Of a stretch of 64,000 nt of DNA, positions 33,472 to 42,752 are shown one piece after another (within the stretch, counting starts at the first letter, position 1; every line of letters starts with the position of its first letter). Source of the stretch: Halobacillus karajensis. GTDB taxonomy: Bacteria; Bacillota; Bacilli; Bacillales; Halobacillaceae. The notes beneath the pieces were generated by a model. It ran no database searches. It saw nothing but the letters and a program-made list of their open reading frames with translations, and was not told the origin of the DNA. The DNA lies in the NCBI RefSeq assembly GCF_900108515.1, contig NZ_FNWW01000002.1:360875-424874 (forward strand), written 5' to 3'. The position numbers and the translations under genes were made by a program.

Positions 33472-34662
33472 TTAAATCTTCTTTTGCAATCGCCATTGGT
33501 GAATGGTTTTTTCATCATATCCAAGGTCACGGAGGATTCCTTCTGTATGTTCCCCGGCCTCAGGGGGGTGGTGTTGTAAAGCTACCGGGGTGCGGGATAA
33601 ATTCAAAGGACTACCAATCATTTCCACTTGCCCTTCCTTAGGGTGGGGGCAGGAGATAAACATACGACGGGCGTGAAGCTGGGGATCTTTACGGACTTCT
33701 TCAAGTGACTGAATCGGACCGAAAGGAATCTGCTTCTGCCGACACTGTTCTTTCCAATAAGCGGTTTCCTTGGTTAAGAAAAGCTTCTGCAAGATTTTTG
33801 TCAGTTCATCCCGGTTTTCTACTCTCTGTGCATTCGTTGAAAAACGCCCATCCCTTGCAAGAGAAGGTTGTCCAAGAATGTGGCAAAGATGAGTGAATTG
33901 ACGATCATTCCCAACAGCGATGACCATTTCTCCATCTTTTGATTGAAAGGTTTGATAAGGGACGATATTTGCATGGCTATTCCCAAGTCTCGCAGGTGCG
34001 TTCCCAGTCACTAAAAAATTACTCCCAATGTTTACAAGGGCACTGACAGCTGAATCGTATAGGGACAAATCAATTTTTTGTCCTTCCCCAGATAATGAGC
34101 GTTCCAAAAGGGCTGCTTGTATCCCGATGCAAGCATATAACCCTGTCAAAATGTCTGTGATGGCGACCCCAAGTTTCTGAGGGCCGGATTGTTCATCGCC
34201 AGTGATACTCATCAGTCCGCTCATCGCCTGGATAATAAAATCGTAGCCGGGTAGGTGACGATAAGGACCTGATTCGCCGAAGCCTGTAATAGAACAATAG
34301 ATGAGATCAGGGTTCAGTTCTTTTAAGTGATCATACCCAAGTCCGAGACGTTCCATCGTCCCTGTTTTAAAGTTGTTCAAAATAACATCGCTTTTTTGAA
34401 CGAGTTTTTCAATTATTTCTTTCCCTTCGTTGGTTTTCAAATTTACTGTGAGACTTTTTTTATTGCGGTTCGCACATAAATAGTAAGCACTGACATTCCC
34501 TTTGAATGGAGGTCCCCATGTACGGGTTTCATCACTTCCACCGGGGGCTTCAACCTTGATGATTTCCGCACCAAGATCACCTAAAATCATCGAGCAGTAA
34601 GGTCCAGCGAGCACCCGGGTCAAATCGAGGATACGGATGCCTTCTAATGCGGTGCTCAACAC
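33472..34662 (-). CDS. CaiB/BaiF family (class III) CoA-transferase
   Basis: A 396-residue enzyme starting at GTG 34662 (AAAGGGTG upstream; alternatives TTG at 34665 and 34659). The family pattern is strong: RILDLTRVLAGPYCSMILGDLGAEIIKVE at the N-terminus, the catalytic Asp in PGYDFIIQAMSG near residue 144, and DLSLYDSAVSALVNIG. Class III enzymes move CoA between carboxylic acids. Next to a glutaryl-CoA dehydrogenase-like gene, the best guess is succinyl-CoA:glutarate CoA-transferase, as with SUGCT in animals. This is context-based inference. Confidence 0.85.
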   Translation of the reverse strand: MLSTALEGIRILDLTRVLAGPYCSMILGDLGAEIIKVEAPGGSDETRTWGPPFKGNVSAYYLCANRNKKSLTVNLKTNEGKEIIEKLVQKSDVILNNFKTGTMERLGLGYDHLKELNPDLIYCSITGFGESGPYRHLPGYDFIIQAMSGLMSITGDEQSGPQKLGVAITDILTGLYACIGIQAALLERSLSGEGQKIDLSLYDSAVSALVNIGSNFLVTGNAPARLGNSHANIVPYQTFQSKDGEMVIAVGNDRQFTHLCHILGQPSLARDGRFSTNAQRVENRDELTKILQKLFLTKETAYWKEQCRQKQIPFGPIQSLEEVRKDPQLHARRMFISCPHPKEGQVEMIGSPLNLSRTPVALQHHPPEAGEHTEGILRDLGYDEKTIHQWRLQKKI

Positions 34663-34683
34663 CAATCACACCCTTTCAGATAG

Positions 34684-34727
34684 AAAAAGCCAGAAGAACC
34701 CATACGAGGTATGAATCCAACTGGCTT
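34684..34727 (-). promoter_or_regulatory. Terminator-like hairpin in the leader of the CoA-transferase operon
   Basis: AAGCCAG (34687-34693) pairs with CTGGCTT (34721-34727), with an inner CATAC/GTATG stem (34701-34705, 34709-34713). Read on the minus strand it is followed by TTTTTCTA, so it would terminate transcription just before the CoA-transferase start. No plus-strand T-run. It could be an attenuator; the sensor is unknown. Confidence 0.45.
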
Positions 34728-34903
34728 GGGAAACACGGATCAATTCAAATAGGGGAGTTGTCCTTGACGGGCTTTACCAAACTATATGCAGGCGATTCGG
34801 TAGTATGACAGAAAATTTGGTTCATAGAATGATTTTTCCAGTAATAGGATAGAACGATGGGACAACCAGAGAGTTCCCCAAGCATGGATGGAGGGGGTCT
34901 GTT

Positions 34904-36076
34904 ATGATCCAGAGTTCAAAGCAGGTGCAAAGTCTGCCAGCCTATCTTTTTTCGATTTTTCATAAAAAGAAAGCAGCCCTTAAAGCAAAAGGGATAGATG
35001 TCATCGACATGGGTATCGGGGCACCGGATTTACCGACACCCCCTTTTATTATCGACCGTTTGACAGAAGAAGTACGCAAGCCGAAGAATCATAAATACTC
35101 CCCATATGGCGGTTGTCAGGAATTTAAAAAAGCGGTCGCTGAATTTTATCACCGTCATTATGGTGTCGTTTTGGACCCTGATAGTGAGGTTCTTACGCTA
35201 ATAGGTTCAAAAGAAGGGATTGCTCATTTGATCAGTTCCGTCCTGGATCCTGGAGACGGTGTGCTTGTTCCTGATCCTGGATATCCGGTCTATCAATCTG
35301 CCATTCATCTAGCCCATGGACACACGGTTCGCTTTCCATTGGATGAAGCAAATGGGTATGCCCCGATGTTTCATCAAATCTCCTCCAGAGATCTGGAACG
35401 TTCGAAAATGATGCTGCTTAATTATCCGAACAACCCTACAGGCGGGACAGTGGAAATAAATATATTCGAAGAAGCGGTACGCTTTTCGAAAGAACATCAA
35501 CTCTCACTGATCCATGATGCAGCCTATGATCTTGTCACATTTGGAGACTACCAAGCCCCTAGTCTTCTTCAAGTGACTGGTGCTAAGGAAACGAGTGTGG
35601 AGTTTGGATCCCTTTCAAAGAGCTTCAATATGTCCGGATGGCGTCTTGGGTATGTTGTTGGTAACAAAGACCTTATTCAGACACTCAGCATCTACAAAAG
35701 CAACATGGACACAAGCCAGTTCATCCCTGTTCAATTAGCAGGGGCGACAGCTCTACGTAGTGATTTTTCTTCTGTACGAGCGAATAATCGTACATATAAA
35801 CAGCGATTAGATATGATGATGAATGCCCTTTCAGGAATGAATATTCATGCAGAAAAGCCGCGGGGAACCTTTTTTATATGGGCGAAGGTTCCAGAGGGAT
35901 ACACATCCCAGGGATTTTCAAAAAAAATGATTGATGAAGCGGGAATCATTATCACCCCGGGTACAGCATTCGGCCAAAAGGGAGAGGGCTATTTTCGTAT
36001 AAGCCTTTCTGTACCTATTGAGCGCTTACATGAAGCTTCCATTCGAATGAAAAAGGTGATGAAGGGAGGAGGATGA
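34904..36076 (+). CDS. Class I/II PLP aminotransferase, probable 2-aminoadipate aminotransferase
   Basis: A 390-residue fold-type I aminotransferase close to the LL-diaminopimelate aminotransferase-like branch. The start IDMGIGAPDLPTPP, YSPYGGCQEF, YPNNPTGG, the PLP lysine in SLSKSFNMSGWRLGY near residue 235, and the end RGTFFIWAK and GEGYFRISLSV are all in place. GGAGGGGG precedes the ATG. It opens the plus-strand operon and lies only 4 bases before a ThDP enzyme gene. Given its neighbours, 2-aminoadipate is the likely amino donor. Specificity is inferred. Confidence 0.85.
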   Translation: MIQSSKQVQSLPAYLFSIFHKKKAALKAKGIDVIDMGIGAPDLPTPPFIIDRLTEEVRKPKNHKYSPYGGCQEFKKAVAEFYHRHYGVVLDPDSEVLTLIGSKEGIAHLISSVLDPGDGVLVPDPGYPVYQSAIHLAHGHTVRFPLDEANGYAPMFHQISSRDLERSKMMLLNYPNNPTGGTVEINIFEEAVRFSKEHQLSLIHDAAYDLVTFGDYQAPSLLQVTGAKETSVEFGSLSKSFNMSGWRLGYVVGNKDLIQTLSIYKSNMDTSQFIPVQLAGATALRSDFSSVRANNRTYKQRLDMMMNALSGMNIHAEKPRGTFFIWAKVPEGYTSQGFSKKMIDEAGIIITPGTAFGQKGEGYFRISLSVPIERLHEASIRMKKVMKGGG

Positions 36077-36080
36077 CGGC

Positions 36081-37727
36081 ATGGGTGGAGTTAAAATGAC
36101 CAGTGCTGAGGCTATTGTTTCTTGCTTACGGCGCGAACGCATTCCGAAAGTGTTCTGCGTGCCAGGAGAGAGTTATCTTCCTGTAATGGATGCCATTTTC
36201 AATACTCCTGAGATTGAACTTATCTCGGCAAGGCATGAAGGCGGAGCTGCCTTTATGGCAGAAGGATATGCAAAAGCGAGTGGGAAACCGGGAGTGGTGA
36301 TGGCGACGAGAGGGGTCGGAGCTGGAAATCTTGCCATTGGTGTTCATACGGCTTATCAGGACTCCACTCCACTTGTCGTCCTGTTAGGTCAGGTGCATAC
36401 AAGCTTCAGTGGCCGTGAAGGTTTTCAGGAAGTGGATCTTGAAGCTTTTTTCCGGCCAATCGCCAAGTGGGTGGCTGAAATTCGTGAACCCCCACGGGTG
36501 CCAGAGCTTGTTCAGCGGGCATTGAGAATTGCCGTGACTGGCCGACCGGGTCCTGTCGTACTTTCCCTTCCTGAAAATATTTTAAAGAAAGAAGCGCTCA
36601 TGAGGTTTGGACCTGCTGTGGGAAGGCCGGCTCCAAGACCGGCTGAAAAGGAAATCCTGAAAGTGATTGATATCCTGAATCAATCCGAACAGCCTGTTGT
36701 CATTGCTGGAGGGGGAGTGAAACTCGCAGGTGCAGAAGAAGCGCTTCGCAGGTTTACTCATAAGTTGGGAATTCCTGTGATCAGTGCTTTCCGGAGGCAT
36801 GACGTTTATCCCAATGATGATCGCCTTTATTGCGGACACCTTGGCCTTGGAACACATCCTGAAATCTTAAAAACAGTGAAACAAGCAGATACCATCGTTG
36901 CGATCGGTACGCGGCTTTCCGAAGTGACCACACAAGATTACACTCTTCTGGACAAACAAAAATTGATCCATATTGATGTTGATCCCCATACACTAGGGCA
37001 AGTATTCCCTCCCCATGCAGGTGTAATCGCAGATGCAAAGGAGGCGTTAAATGATCTTGTAAAGGGAGCTTACGAAAAGGATTATTTTTCGTGGGCTTAT
37101 GAACGTCGCGAAGCCTATGAAGCAACCGTACACACAAAGGGAAGCGAGATGTTGAACGGGAGAATTATTGAGCTTCTTCAAAAGCAGTTACCAGAAGACG
37201 CCATTTTAACAAACGACGCTGGGAATTTTGCAGGGTGGCTTCATACGTATTTTCAATTTAAGAAACACCGTTATATAGGACCCACATCAGGGGCGATGGG
37301 GTATGGAATGCCCTCTGCTCTTGGTGCTAAGATGGCTTATCCGGACAAAAAGGTCGTATCACTGTCAGGTGATGGTGGATTCATGATGACTATGCAGGAG
37401 TTGGAGACAGCAGTTCGGTACAATATTCCTGTCATCAGTATCGTTTTTAACAATCGGATGTACGGAACCATCCGAATGCATCAGGAAATTCATTATCCTA
37501 GCCGCGTGATCGGAACAAACCTGGGAGAGGTTGCGTTTTCAAAAATAGCCGAAAACTTAGGGGCAGCAGGTTTTTATGTGGAAACGCCTGAAGAATTCAA
37601 GCAAGCCTTGGATAAAGCCATGACTTTGGACAAGCCTGTGGTCATCGAAGTCGAAAGTGATCCCGAACAGATTTCACTTTCCAAAACCATTAACCAATTA
37701 AGGAAAAAAGGGGGAGAATCAAAGTGA
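36081..37727 (+). CDS. ThDP-dependent enzyme of the acetolactate synthase/2-oxo acid decarboxylase type
   Basis: A 548-residue enzyme. The catalytic Glu is in RHEGGAAFMAEGYA near residue 54, and the ThDP/Mg motif is SGDGGFMMTMQELETA ending in FNN (GDG..NN, about residues 432-463). Three domains are complete: PYR, central and PP. GGAGGAGGA precedes the ATG. It has the general acetolactate-synthase fold, but no regulatory subunit gene is near; instead it sits between an aminotransferase and a semialdehyde dehydrogenase, which fits a decarboxylase of a 2-oxo dicarboxylic acid such as 2-oxoadipate. Substrate not proven. Confidence 0.85.
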   Translation: MGGVKMTSAEAIVSCLRRERIPKVFCVPGESYLPVMDAIFNTPEIELISARHEGGAAFMAEGYAKASGKPGVVMATRGVGAGNLAIGVHTAYQDSTPLVVLLGQVHTSFSGREGFQEVDLEAFFRPIAKWVAEIREPPRVPELVQRALRIAVTGRPGPVVLSLPENILKKEALMRFGPAVGRPAPRPAEKEILKVIDILNQSEQPVVIAGGGVKLAGAEEALRRFTHKLGIPVISAFRRHDVYPNDDRLYCGHLGLGTHPEILKTVKQADTIVAIGTRLSEVTTQDYTLLDKQKLIHIDVDPHTLGQVFPPHAGVIADAKEALNDLVKGAYEKDYFSWAYERREAYEATVHTKGSEMLNGRIIELLQKQLPEDAILTNDAGNFAGWLHTYFQFKKHRYIGPTSGAMGYGMPSALGAKMAYPDKKVVSLSGDGGFMMTMQELETAVRYNIPVISIVFNNRMYGTIRMHQEIHYPSRVIGTNLGEVAFSKIAENLGAAGFYVETPEEFKQALDKAMTLDKPVVIEVESDPEQISLSKTINQLRKKGGESK

Positions 37728-39220
37728 ATTTGATTCAAGAGCAACAATTAAAGAACTTTATTAATGGCAACTGGGTGGAGCCATCGACGGGAAAGTCAAC
37801 GTCTGTAATAAATCCAGCTACATCGGACTCCCTTGTTCAAGTACCGCTTTCAGCTTCTGAAGACGTCAAAGCAGCCACTAAGGCAGCCAAAAGTGCGCAA
37901 AAGAAATGGGCATTGGTCCCGGCACCGCAGCGAGCAGAAGTATTATACCGTGTAGGTCTTATAATGAAGGAAAGAAAAGAAAGGCTGTCTCAACTTCTTA
38001 CAATGGAGAACGGAAAAGTCATTGAAGAAGCCCGTGGGGAAGTACAAGAAGGGATTGATATGGCCTTTTACATGGCTGGAGAGGGGCGTCGATTATTCGG
38101 ACAGACGACACCTTCTGAATTAAAGGACAAATTTGCGATGAGCGTTCGCGCACCAGTCGGGGTTGTTGGTATTATTACGCCGTGGAACTTCCCGATTGCT
38201 ATTGCAACGTGGAAATCTTTCCCTGCTATAGTGGCTGGGAACGCTGTTGTATGGAAACCGGCTACGGAAACACCGATCATGGCTAATGAATTGGCAAAGA
38301 TTTTCGAAGAAGCTGGATTACCGGAAGGGGTTATGAACGTAGTCTTCGGTTCAGGCTCAACTGTCGGAGACGCGATGGTTGAACAGAAAGATATTCGTGT
38401 GATTTCTTTTACTGGTTCCAATGAGGTGGGACGAGGAATTGCCAGTAAATGTGGTCAGCACCTGAAGAAAGTATCTCTTGAAATGGGAGGAAAGAATGGT
38501 GTCATCGTTATGGATGATGCTGACTTGTCCTTAGCTGTAGAAGGGATTCTTTGGAGTGCATATGGTACAAGCGGCCAGCGTTGTACGGCTTGTAGTCGTG
38601 TCATGGTACATGAAAGTGTTAAAGACGAGTTGGAAGAACGTTTACAGAAGGAAATAGCTAAGCTATCGATCGGAAATGGTCTTGATGAATCGATTAAAGT
38701 AGGTCCGATTATTAATCGTTCGGGTCTTGAGAAGGTTAAAAGCTATATCAGTATCGGGAAAGAGGAAGGTGCGAAGCTGCTCACAGGTGGTTACATCCTG
38801 GAAAATGGCGACCATAAAAAAGGGAATTATTTTGCGCCTACATTATTTACTGATGTGAAACCAGAGATGCGGATTGCTCAGGAGGAAATTTTTGGACCCG
38901 TCGTGTCCTTAATTCCGGTGAAAAGTTTCGATGAAGCGGTTGAAATCAACAATAGTGTGGAGTTTGGACTATCCAGTTCTATCTTCACGCAGGATGTCAA
39001 TCAAGTTTTTGCCGCTCAACGTGATTTAGATACAGGAATTGTTTATGTGAATGCGGGCACCACTGGCGCTGAAATTCATTTGCCCTTCGGTGGCACGAAA
39101 GGAACAGGCAATGGCCACAGAGATTCAGGAATCGCTGCCCTTGATGTTTTCACAGAATGGAAAGCCATCTACGTTGATTACAGCGGAAAACTCCAGCGTG
39201 CCCAAATCGATGTCGAGTAA
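37724..39220 (+). CDS. Aldehyde dehydrogenase, probable semialdehyde dehydrogenase
   Basis: A 498-residue NAD(P)-dependent dehydrogenase, GTG start overlapping the ThDP gene stop by 4 bases. Key parts are TPWNFPIAIATWK (about 155), the catalytic Glu in SLEMGGKN (about 257), the catalytic Cys in SGQRCTACSR (about 291) and EEIFGPVVSL. The late motif GAEIHLPFGGTKGTGN is typical of the semialdehyde branch that includes 2-aminoadipate semialdehyde and 2-ketoglutarate semialdehyde dehydrogenases. It could oxidise 2-aminoadipate semialdehyde, glutarate semialdehyde or both; which is inference. Confidence 0.85.
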   Translation: MNLIQEQQLKNFINGNWVEPSTGKSTSVINPATSDSLVQVPLSASEDVKAATKAAKSAQKKWALVPAPQRAEVLYRVGLIMKERKERLSQLLTMENGKVIEEARGEVQEGIDMAFYMAGEGRRLFGQTTPSELKDKFAMSVRAPVGVVGIITPWNFPIAIATWKSFPAIVAGNAVVWKPATETPIMANELAKIFEEAGLPEGVMNVVFGSGSTVGDAMVEQKDIRVISFTGSNEVGRGIASKCGQHLKKVSLEMGGKNGVIVMDDADLSLAVEGILWSAYGTSGQRCTACSRVMVHESVKDELEERLQKEIAKLSIGNGLDESIKVGPIINRSGLEKVKSYISIGKEEGAKLLTGGYILENGDHKKGNYFAPTLFTDVKPEMRIAQEEIFGPVVSLIPVKSFDEAVEINNSVEFGLSSSIFTQDVNQVFAAQRDLDTGIVYVNAGTTGAEIHLPFGGTKGTGNGHRDSGIAALDVFTEWKAIYVDYSGKLQRAQIDVE

Positions 39221-39247
39221 TTTTATAGAGAAAAGGGAGTGCAAACT

Positions 39248-40393
39248 ATGAAAGTAGCTGTTCTAGGATCTGGGTTGATGGGGAAAGAAGCGGCGCGCGA
39301 TCTTGTCCATAGTTCAGGTGTGGAGCAAGTGGGTCTGGCAGATATCGATTTGGACAGGGCCAATCGTGTTTGTCAGTCTCTGAATGCACGAAAAATTAAA
39401 GGGTACAAAGTGGATGCAGGCAACCCGTCGGAATTGGCAGATTTCATTAAACAATACGATGTCGTCATTAATGCTCTCTTTTATTCGTTTAATGAAGTAG
39501 TGGCTAAAACCGCCATTGATGTAGGTGTTCATTCAGTTGACCTTGGGGGACATATTGGACATATTACGGACAAAGTTCTTGAACTGGACAAACAGGCAAA
39601 AGATGCAGGGGTCACGGTTATTCCAGACCTTGGAGTAGCACCAGGGATGATCAATATTCTCTCAGGTTACGGAACAGGAAAGTTGGATCAAGTCGAATCC
39701 ATACGTCTGTTTGTCGGAGGGATTCCTGTGCGGCCGGATCCCCCCCTTGAATACAATCATGTCTTTTCAATGGAAGGACTGCTCGATCACTATTCCGATC
39801 CATCTACAATCATAAGGGACGGGAAACTTCGTGAAGTCGAGTCATTGACGGAAGTAGAACAAATCTACTTTGACCGTTTTGGTCCACTTGAAGCTTTCCA
39901 TACGTCAGGAGGGACATCCACCCTGTTGAAATCTTATCCGGACATCGACACCCTTGAATATAAAACCATTAGGTATCCAGGTCATGCCAAAAAAATGAAG
40001 CTGCTTGTCGATCTTAATTTGACGGGTGCAGATAAGGTCGTTGAAATGGGCGGCGTGAAAATTAAGACACGCGATGTTTTACTTAAGAGTATCGATCCTC
40101 TCCTGGAATTAAAGGATAAGGATGATGCGGTCCTTTTACGCGTCATCGTGGGTGGAAAAAAAGCCGGAGCGCCTAAAACGTACGAATATGAAATGGCTAC
40201 CTATAAAGACAGGGCCACGAATGTGACAGCCATGGCTCGGGCAACAGCCAATACCATATCGGTAGTGGCCCAGATGATTGGCGCAGGTAAAATTACAAAA
40301 CGTGGAGTCTGCCCACCTGAAACCATAGTCCCGGGAGACCTCTACATTGATGAGATGATGAGTAGAGGAGTCGTCATCAAAGAACAGTCCTAA
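39248..40393 (+). CDS. Lysine 6-dehydrogenase (saccharopine dehydrogenase family)
   Basis: A 381-residue NAD(P)-dependent enzyme from the ATG at 39248 (AAAAGGGAG upstream). It begins [19 protein letters not shown] and continues [74 protein letters not shown] and SGGTSTLL. These blocks match what I know of lysine 6-dehydrogenase of Geobacillus (L-lysine to 2-aminoadipate 6-semialdehyde plus ammonia) rather than saccharopine dehydrogenase. It is the last gene of the plus-strand operon, 18 bases after the dehydrogenase gene. Confidence 0.87.
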   Translation: MKVAVLGSGLMGKEAARDLVHSSGVEQVGLADIDLDRANRVCQSLNARKIKGYKVDAGNPSELADFIKQYDVVINALFYSFNEVVAKTAIDVGVHSVDLGGHIGHITDKVLELDKQAKDAGVTVIPDLGVAPGMINILSGYGTGKLDQVESIRLFVGGIPVRPDPPLEYNHVFSMEGLLDHYSDPSTIIRDGKLREVESLTEVEQIYFDRFGPLEAFHTSGGTSTLLKSYPDIDTLEYKTIRYPGHAKKMKLLVDLNLTGADKVVEMGGVKIKTRDVLLKSIDPLLELKDKDDAVLLRVIVGGKKAGAPKTYEYEMATYKDRATNVTAMARATANTISVVAQMIGAGKITKRGVCPPETIVPGDLYIDEMMSRGVVIKEQS

Positions 40394-40483
40394 TTCCATT
40401 TTTAAATGAAATGGATGAATGTTAATATACGGTGTTCGTTATCTTAAACATATGGGGCAAGGTACGTACCTTTCTTTCTATCT

Positions 40484-40517
40484 GCTGCCATCAAAAAGTG
40501 TTTGATGGCAGGTTTTC
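40484..40517 (+). terminator. Terminator of the lysine operon
   Basis: CTGCCATCAAA (40485-40495) pairs with TTTGATGGCAG (40501-40511), followed by T residues. Confidence 0.88.
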
Positions 40518-40548
40518 TGTTCAGTACCTCCTATGTCTTCATTCTAAG

Positions 40549-40582
40549 GAGCTTAGACGGAATAAAGGTCTAAGCTCTTTCT
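40549..40582 (+). terminator. Second hairpin downstream of the lysine operon
   Basis: GAGCTTAGAC (40549-40558) pairs with GTCTAAGCTC (40568-40577), followed by TTTC. No gene lies between it and the first terminator. Confidence 0.65.
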
Positions 40583-40607
40583 ATTATTTATAGGAGGTAG
40601 TTCTTCA

Positions 40608-40649
40608 TGAGAGAATACAACGAAGAAGCATTTGTTAAGACTTCGTGAA
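40608..40649 (+). CDS. Possible 13-residue reading frame after a strong ribosome site
   Basis: TAGGAGGT (40591-40598 region) precedes an ATG at 40608 that encodes MREYNEEAFVKTS and then stops. It may be a leader peptide or the start of a decayed gene; the sequence up to 40729 has no matching continuation. Confidence 0.25.
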
Positions 40650-40729
40650 GGATTATAAATGAAGCTGCCTTGAGGTTTAATGGAGCATTAGAATAGGTAT
40701 GTATATTCAATAAAGGAGTGTGTGTAACG

Positions 40730-41020
40730 ATGCATATCAGAGGGATCAGCCATTTAAAATTTCACAGCCAGTTAAGTTTGAAACAGGTCGAAGATCGTCT
40801 TATCATTACCGCGGATTTTCCCTATGAAGTTTTGAGGGAACTTGGGATGAAGGAGCCTTTTTTATATGTGACTTTATACGCCAGGGGCGGAACGCGTATT
40901 AAAATCATTGATGAAGACAATGCCGCTTTATATGTCCCAACTAAAAAAGAATTTGAGCAGAAGACCTACAACGAAATCATTCACTTTGCAAAGAGACATT
41001 CCAGGCAGTTTTCACCATAA
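40730..41020 (+). CDS. Small soluble protein, unknown function
   Basis: A 96-residue protein. The ATG at 40730 has AAAGGAG (40712-40718) 11 bases upstream; a GTG at 40718 lies inside that site. It contains alternating strands and helices with no motif I recognise. The sequence 41021-41174 reads as an open frame in another phase, but without support. Confidence 0.5.
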   Translation: MHIRGISHLKFHSQLSLKQVEDRLIITADFPYEVLRELGMKEPFLYVTLYARGGTRIKIIDEDNAALYVPTKKEFEQKTYNEIIHFAKRHSRQFSP

Positions 41021-41269
41021 GATCTTATTGCAAATGCAACACGAAGCAGGACCAAGTGCCTTTTTACGATTACTCCATTTAAGGACCTTTGGTTATACAT
41101 ACTACAGGGATCTAGATGTAGCCGAGAAAAAATTAGGGGGACAAGGAAAGGTTTCCATAAAATTATCGAAGTAAAAAACATTCCTGCGAGGCTGATCTGG
41201 GAACCCTGCTTTTGTTCTTGATCTAATTGGGGATAATAGGAAGACCAGTGAAAAAAGGATGGGACATTT

Positions 41270-42625
41270 ATGACAGCCACTTGGACAGAAAACGAAGTCA
41301 CATTACTCTTTATTCAATGTTTAAAAGAAAGGGACAAAACAACCTTTCTTTCTATTGTCGACGAACTCCAACCTTATGACTTAGCCAAACAATATCAATT
41401 TTTACCGAAAAAATACCAAAATAAATTTTTGCTTTTCCTTCCTATTAAGGATTTAACGAGAGTTATTCAGGAACTGGAACAAGAGAATCAATTGGAAGTC
41501 TTAAAAAAACTAGGAATTGAAAAGTCTTCTAAAGTATTAGATCTTATGGAAAATGATGAACTTGCTTCCTTGCTAACTGATCTGGAACCTGGACAAGTTG
41601 AGGAACTGATATCGGAAATGAACATGGAAGAAGCGGATATGGTTAAGAACATTATCCATTATCCATCTGAAACCGCTGGACGGATAATGAACAACCGATT
41701 CGTGTGGGTACCGCGTCAATGTACAGTCAGGGAGGCGGTCGATAAATTAAAAAAGTTTGCTGAACTGGCGGAGTATTTAAATTACTTTTATGTTATTGAT
41801 GAAGGAAAAAAGCTTATTGGTGTTGTATCTTATAAAGATTTAATACTAGCCGATATGCATGATAAAGTCGAAGATATAATGTATAAGCGTGTTATAAAAG
41901 TTGATGCTTTAACAGACCAGGAAGAAGTAGCTAATATTATGAGCCGTTATGATTTTGTCACCATTCCTGTGGTAGAAGATGATGACAGGCTTGTAGGAAT
42001 TGTTACGGTTGATGATATCATTGATGTTGTTATCCAGGAAGCGAATGAGGACATTGAGAAATTGTCCGCATCCGGTAAAGCCATCGATTTTGAAACGAAA
42101 CCCTTGGTTGCAGCCTATCGGAGACTGCCATGGTTGATTATCTTACTAGGTATTGGTCTTGTTTCAGGTAGTATTATTGATGGTTTTTCGGCGACTCTTG
42201 AACAAGTCGTGGCATTGGCTTTTTTTATGCCTATGATTGCTGGTATGACAGGAAACACGGGCACGCAGTCCCTGGCTGTTGTGGTCCGTGGTCTGGTTTC
42301 AAATGATCTTACGTTGAAACAAGTACTTCGATTAGTTCTAAGAGAGTTATGGGTAGGGATCATCATTGGAGTGGCCTGTGGTCTATTCATTAGTGTAATT
42401 GCATTTATTTGGCAAGGCAGCATGACTCTTGGGTTCGTTGTAGGCACGTCGTTATTCATCACGTTAATCATCGGTACACTGGCGGGTACGATTATCCCAT
42501 TGATTCTCTATAAGTTTGATGTCGACCCGGCCGTAGCATCTGGCCCTCTGATTACGACTATAAACGATATATTTTCCCTGCTTATATATTTTGGCATCGC
42601 AACAGCTTTTATAAGTCGTTTATAA
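41270..42625 (+). CDS. mgtE: Magnesium transporter MgtE
   Basis: A 451-residue channel-like Mg2+ importer. The N-terminal helical MgtE_N domain (about 15-120), two CBS domains (about 135-255, with VDKLKKFAEL and VTVDDIIDVV) and five C-terminal helices are in order. The selectivity region shows PMIAGMTGNTGTQSLAVVVRGL and DPAVASGPLITTINDIF. CBS domains close the pore when cytoplasmic Mg2+ is high. An M-box riboswitch was not recognised in the short upstream gap. GGATGGGACATTT precedes the ATG. Confidence 0.93.
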   Translation: MTATWTENEVTLLFIQCLKERDKTTFLSIVDELQPYDLAKQYQFLPKKYQNKFLLFLPIKDLTRVIQELEQENQLEVLKKLGIEKSSKVLDLMENDELASLLTDLEPGQVEELISEMNMEEADMVKNIIHYPSETAGRIMNNRFVWVPRQCTVREAVDKLKKFAELAEYLNYFYVIDEGKKLIGVVSYKDLILADMHDKVEDIMYKRVIKVDALTDQEEVANIMSRYDFVTIPVVEDDDRLVGIVTVDDIIDVVIQEANEDIEKLSASGKAIDFETKPLVAAYRRLPWLIILLGIGLVSGSIIDGFSATLEQVVALAFFMPMIAGMTGNTGTQSLAVVVRGLVSNDLTLKQVLRLVLRELWVGIIIGVACGLFISVIAFIWQGSMTLGFVVGTSLFITLIIGTLAGTIIPLILYKFDVDPAVASGPLITTINDIFSLLIYFGIATAFISRL

Positions 42626-42752
42626 GTCAGAACGTGATGGTTTTTATTTTAAGGGAAGAGATTTGAAGTTTCCTGGCACATACCGAGTTTTGATCAAATG
42701 TTTCGTTTGGTGGTCTTCAGGGAAAAAGGGACCATATTGGGAGGTGCAGCAT

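Noticed and set aside
34663..34903. Lysine (L-box) riboswitch or T-box for the lysine locus
   Set aside because: The gap is only about 240 bases, and neither the T-box AGGGTGGNACCGCG sequence nor L-box landmarks were seen.
41021..41174. Open frame after the small gene at 40730-41020
   Set aside because: No start with ribosome site and no recognised family; it overlaps the previous gene in another phase.
41175..41269. M-box riboswitch upstream of mgtE
   Set aside because: The upstream gap is too short and lacks the conserved pattern.
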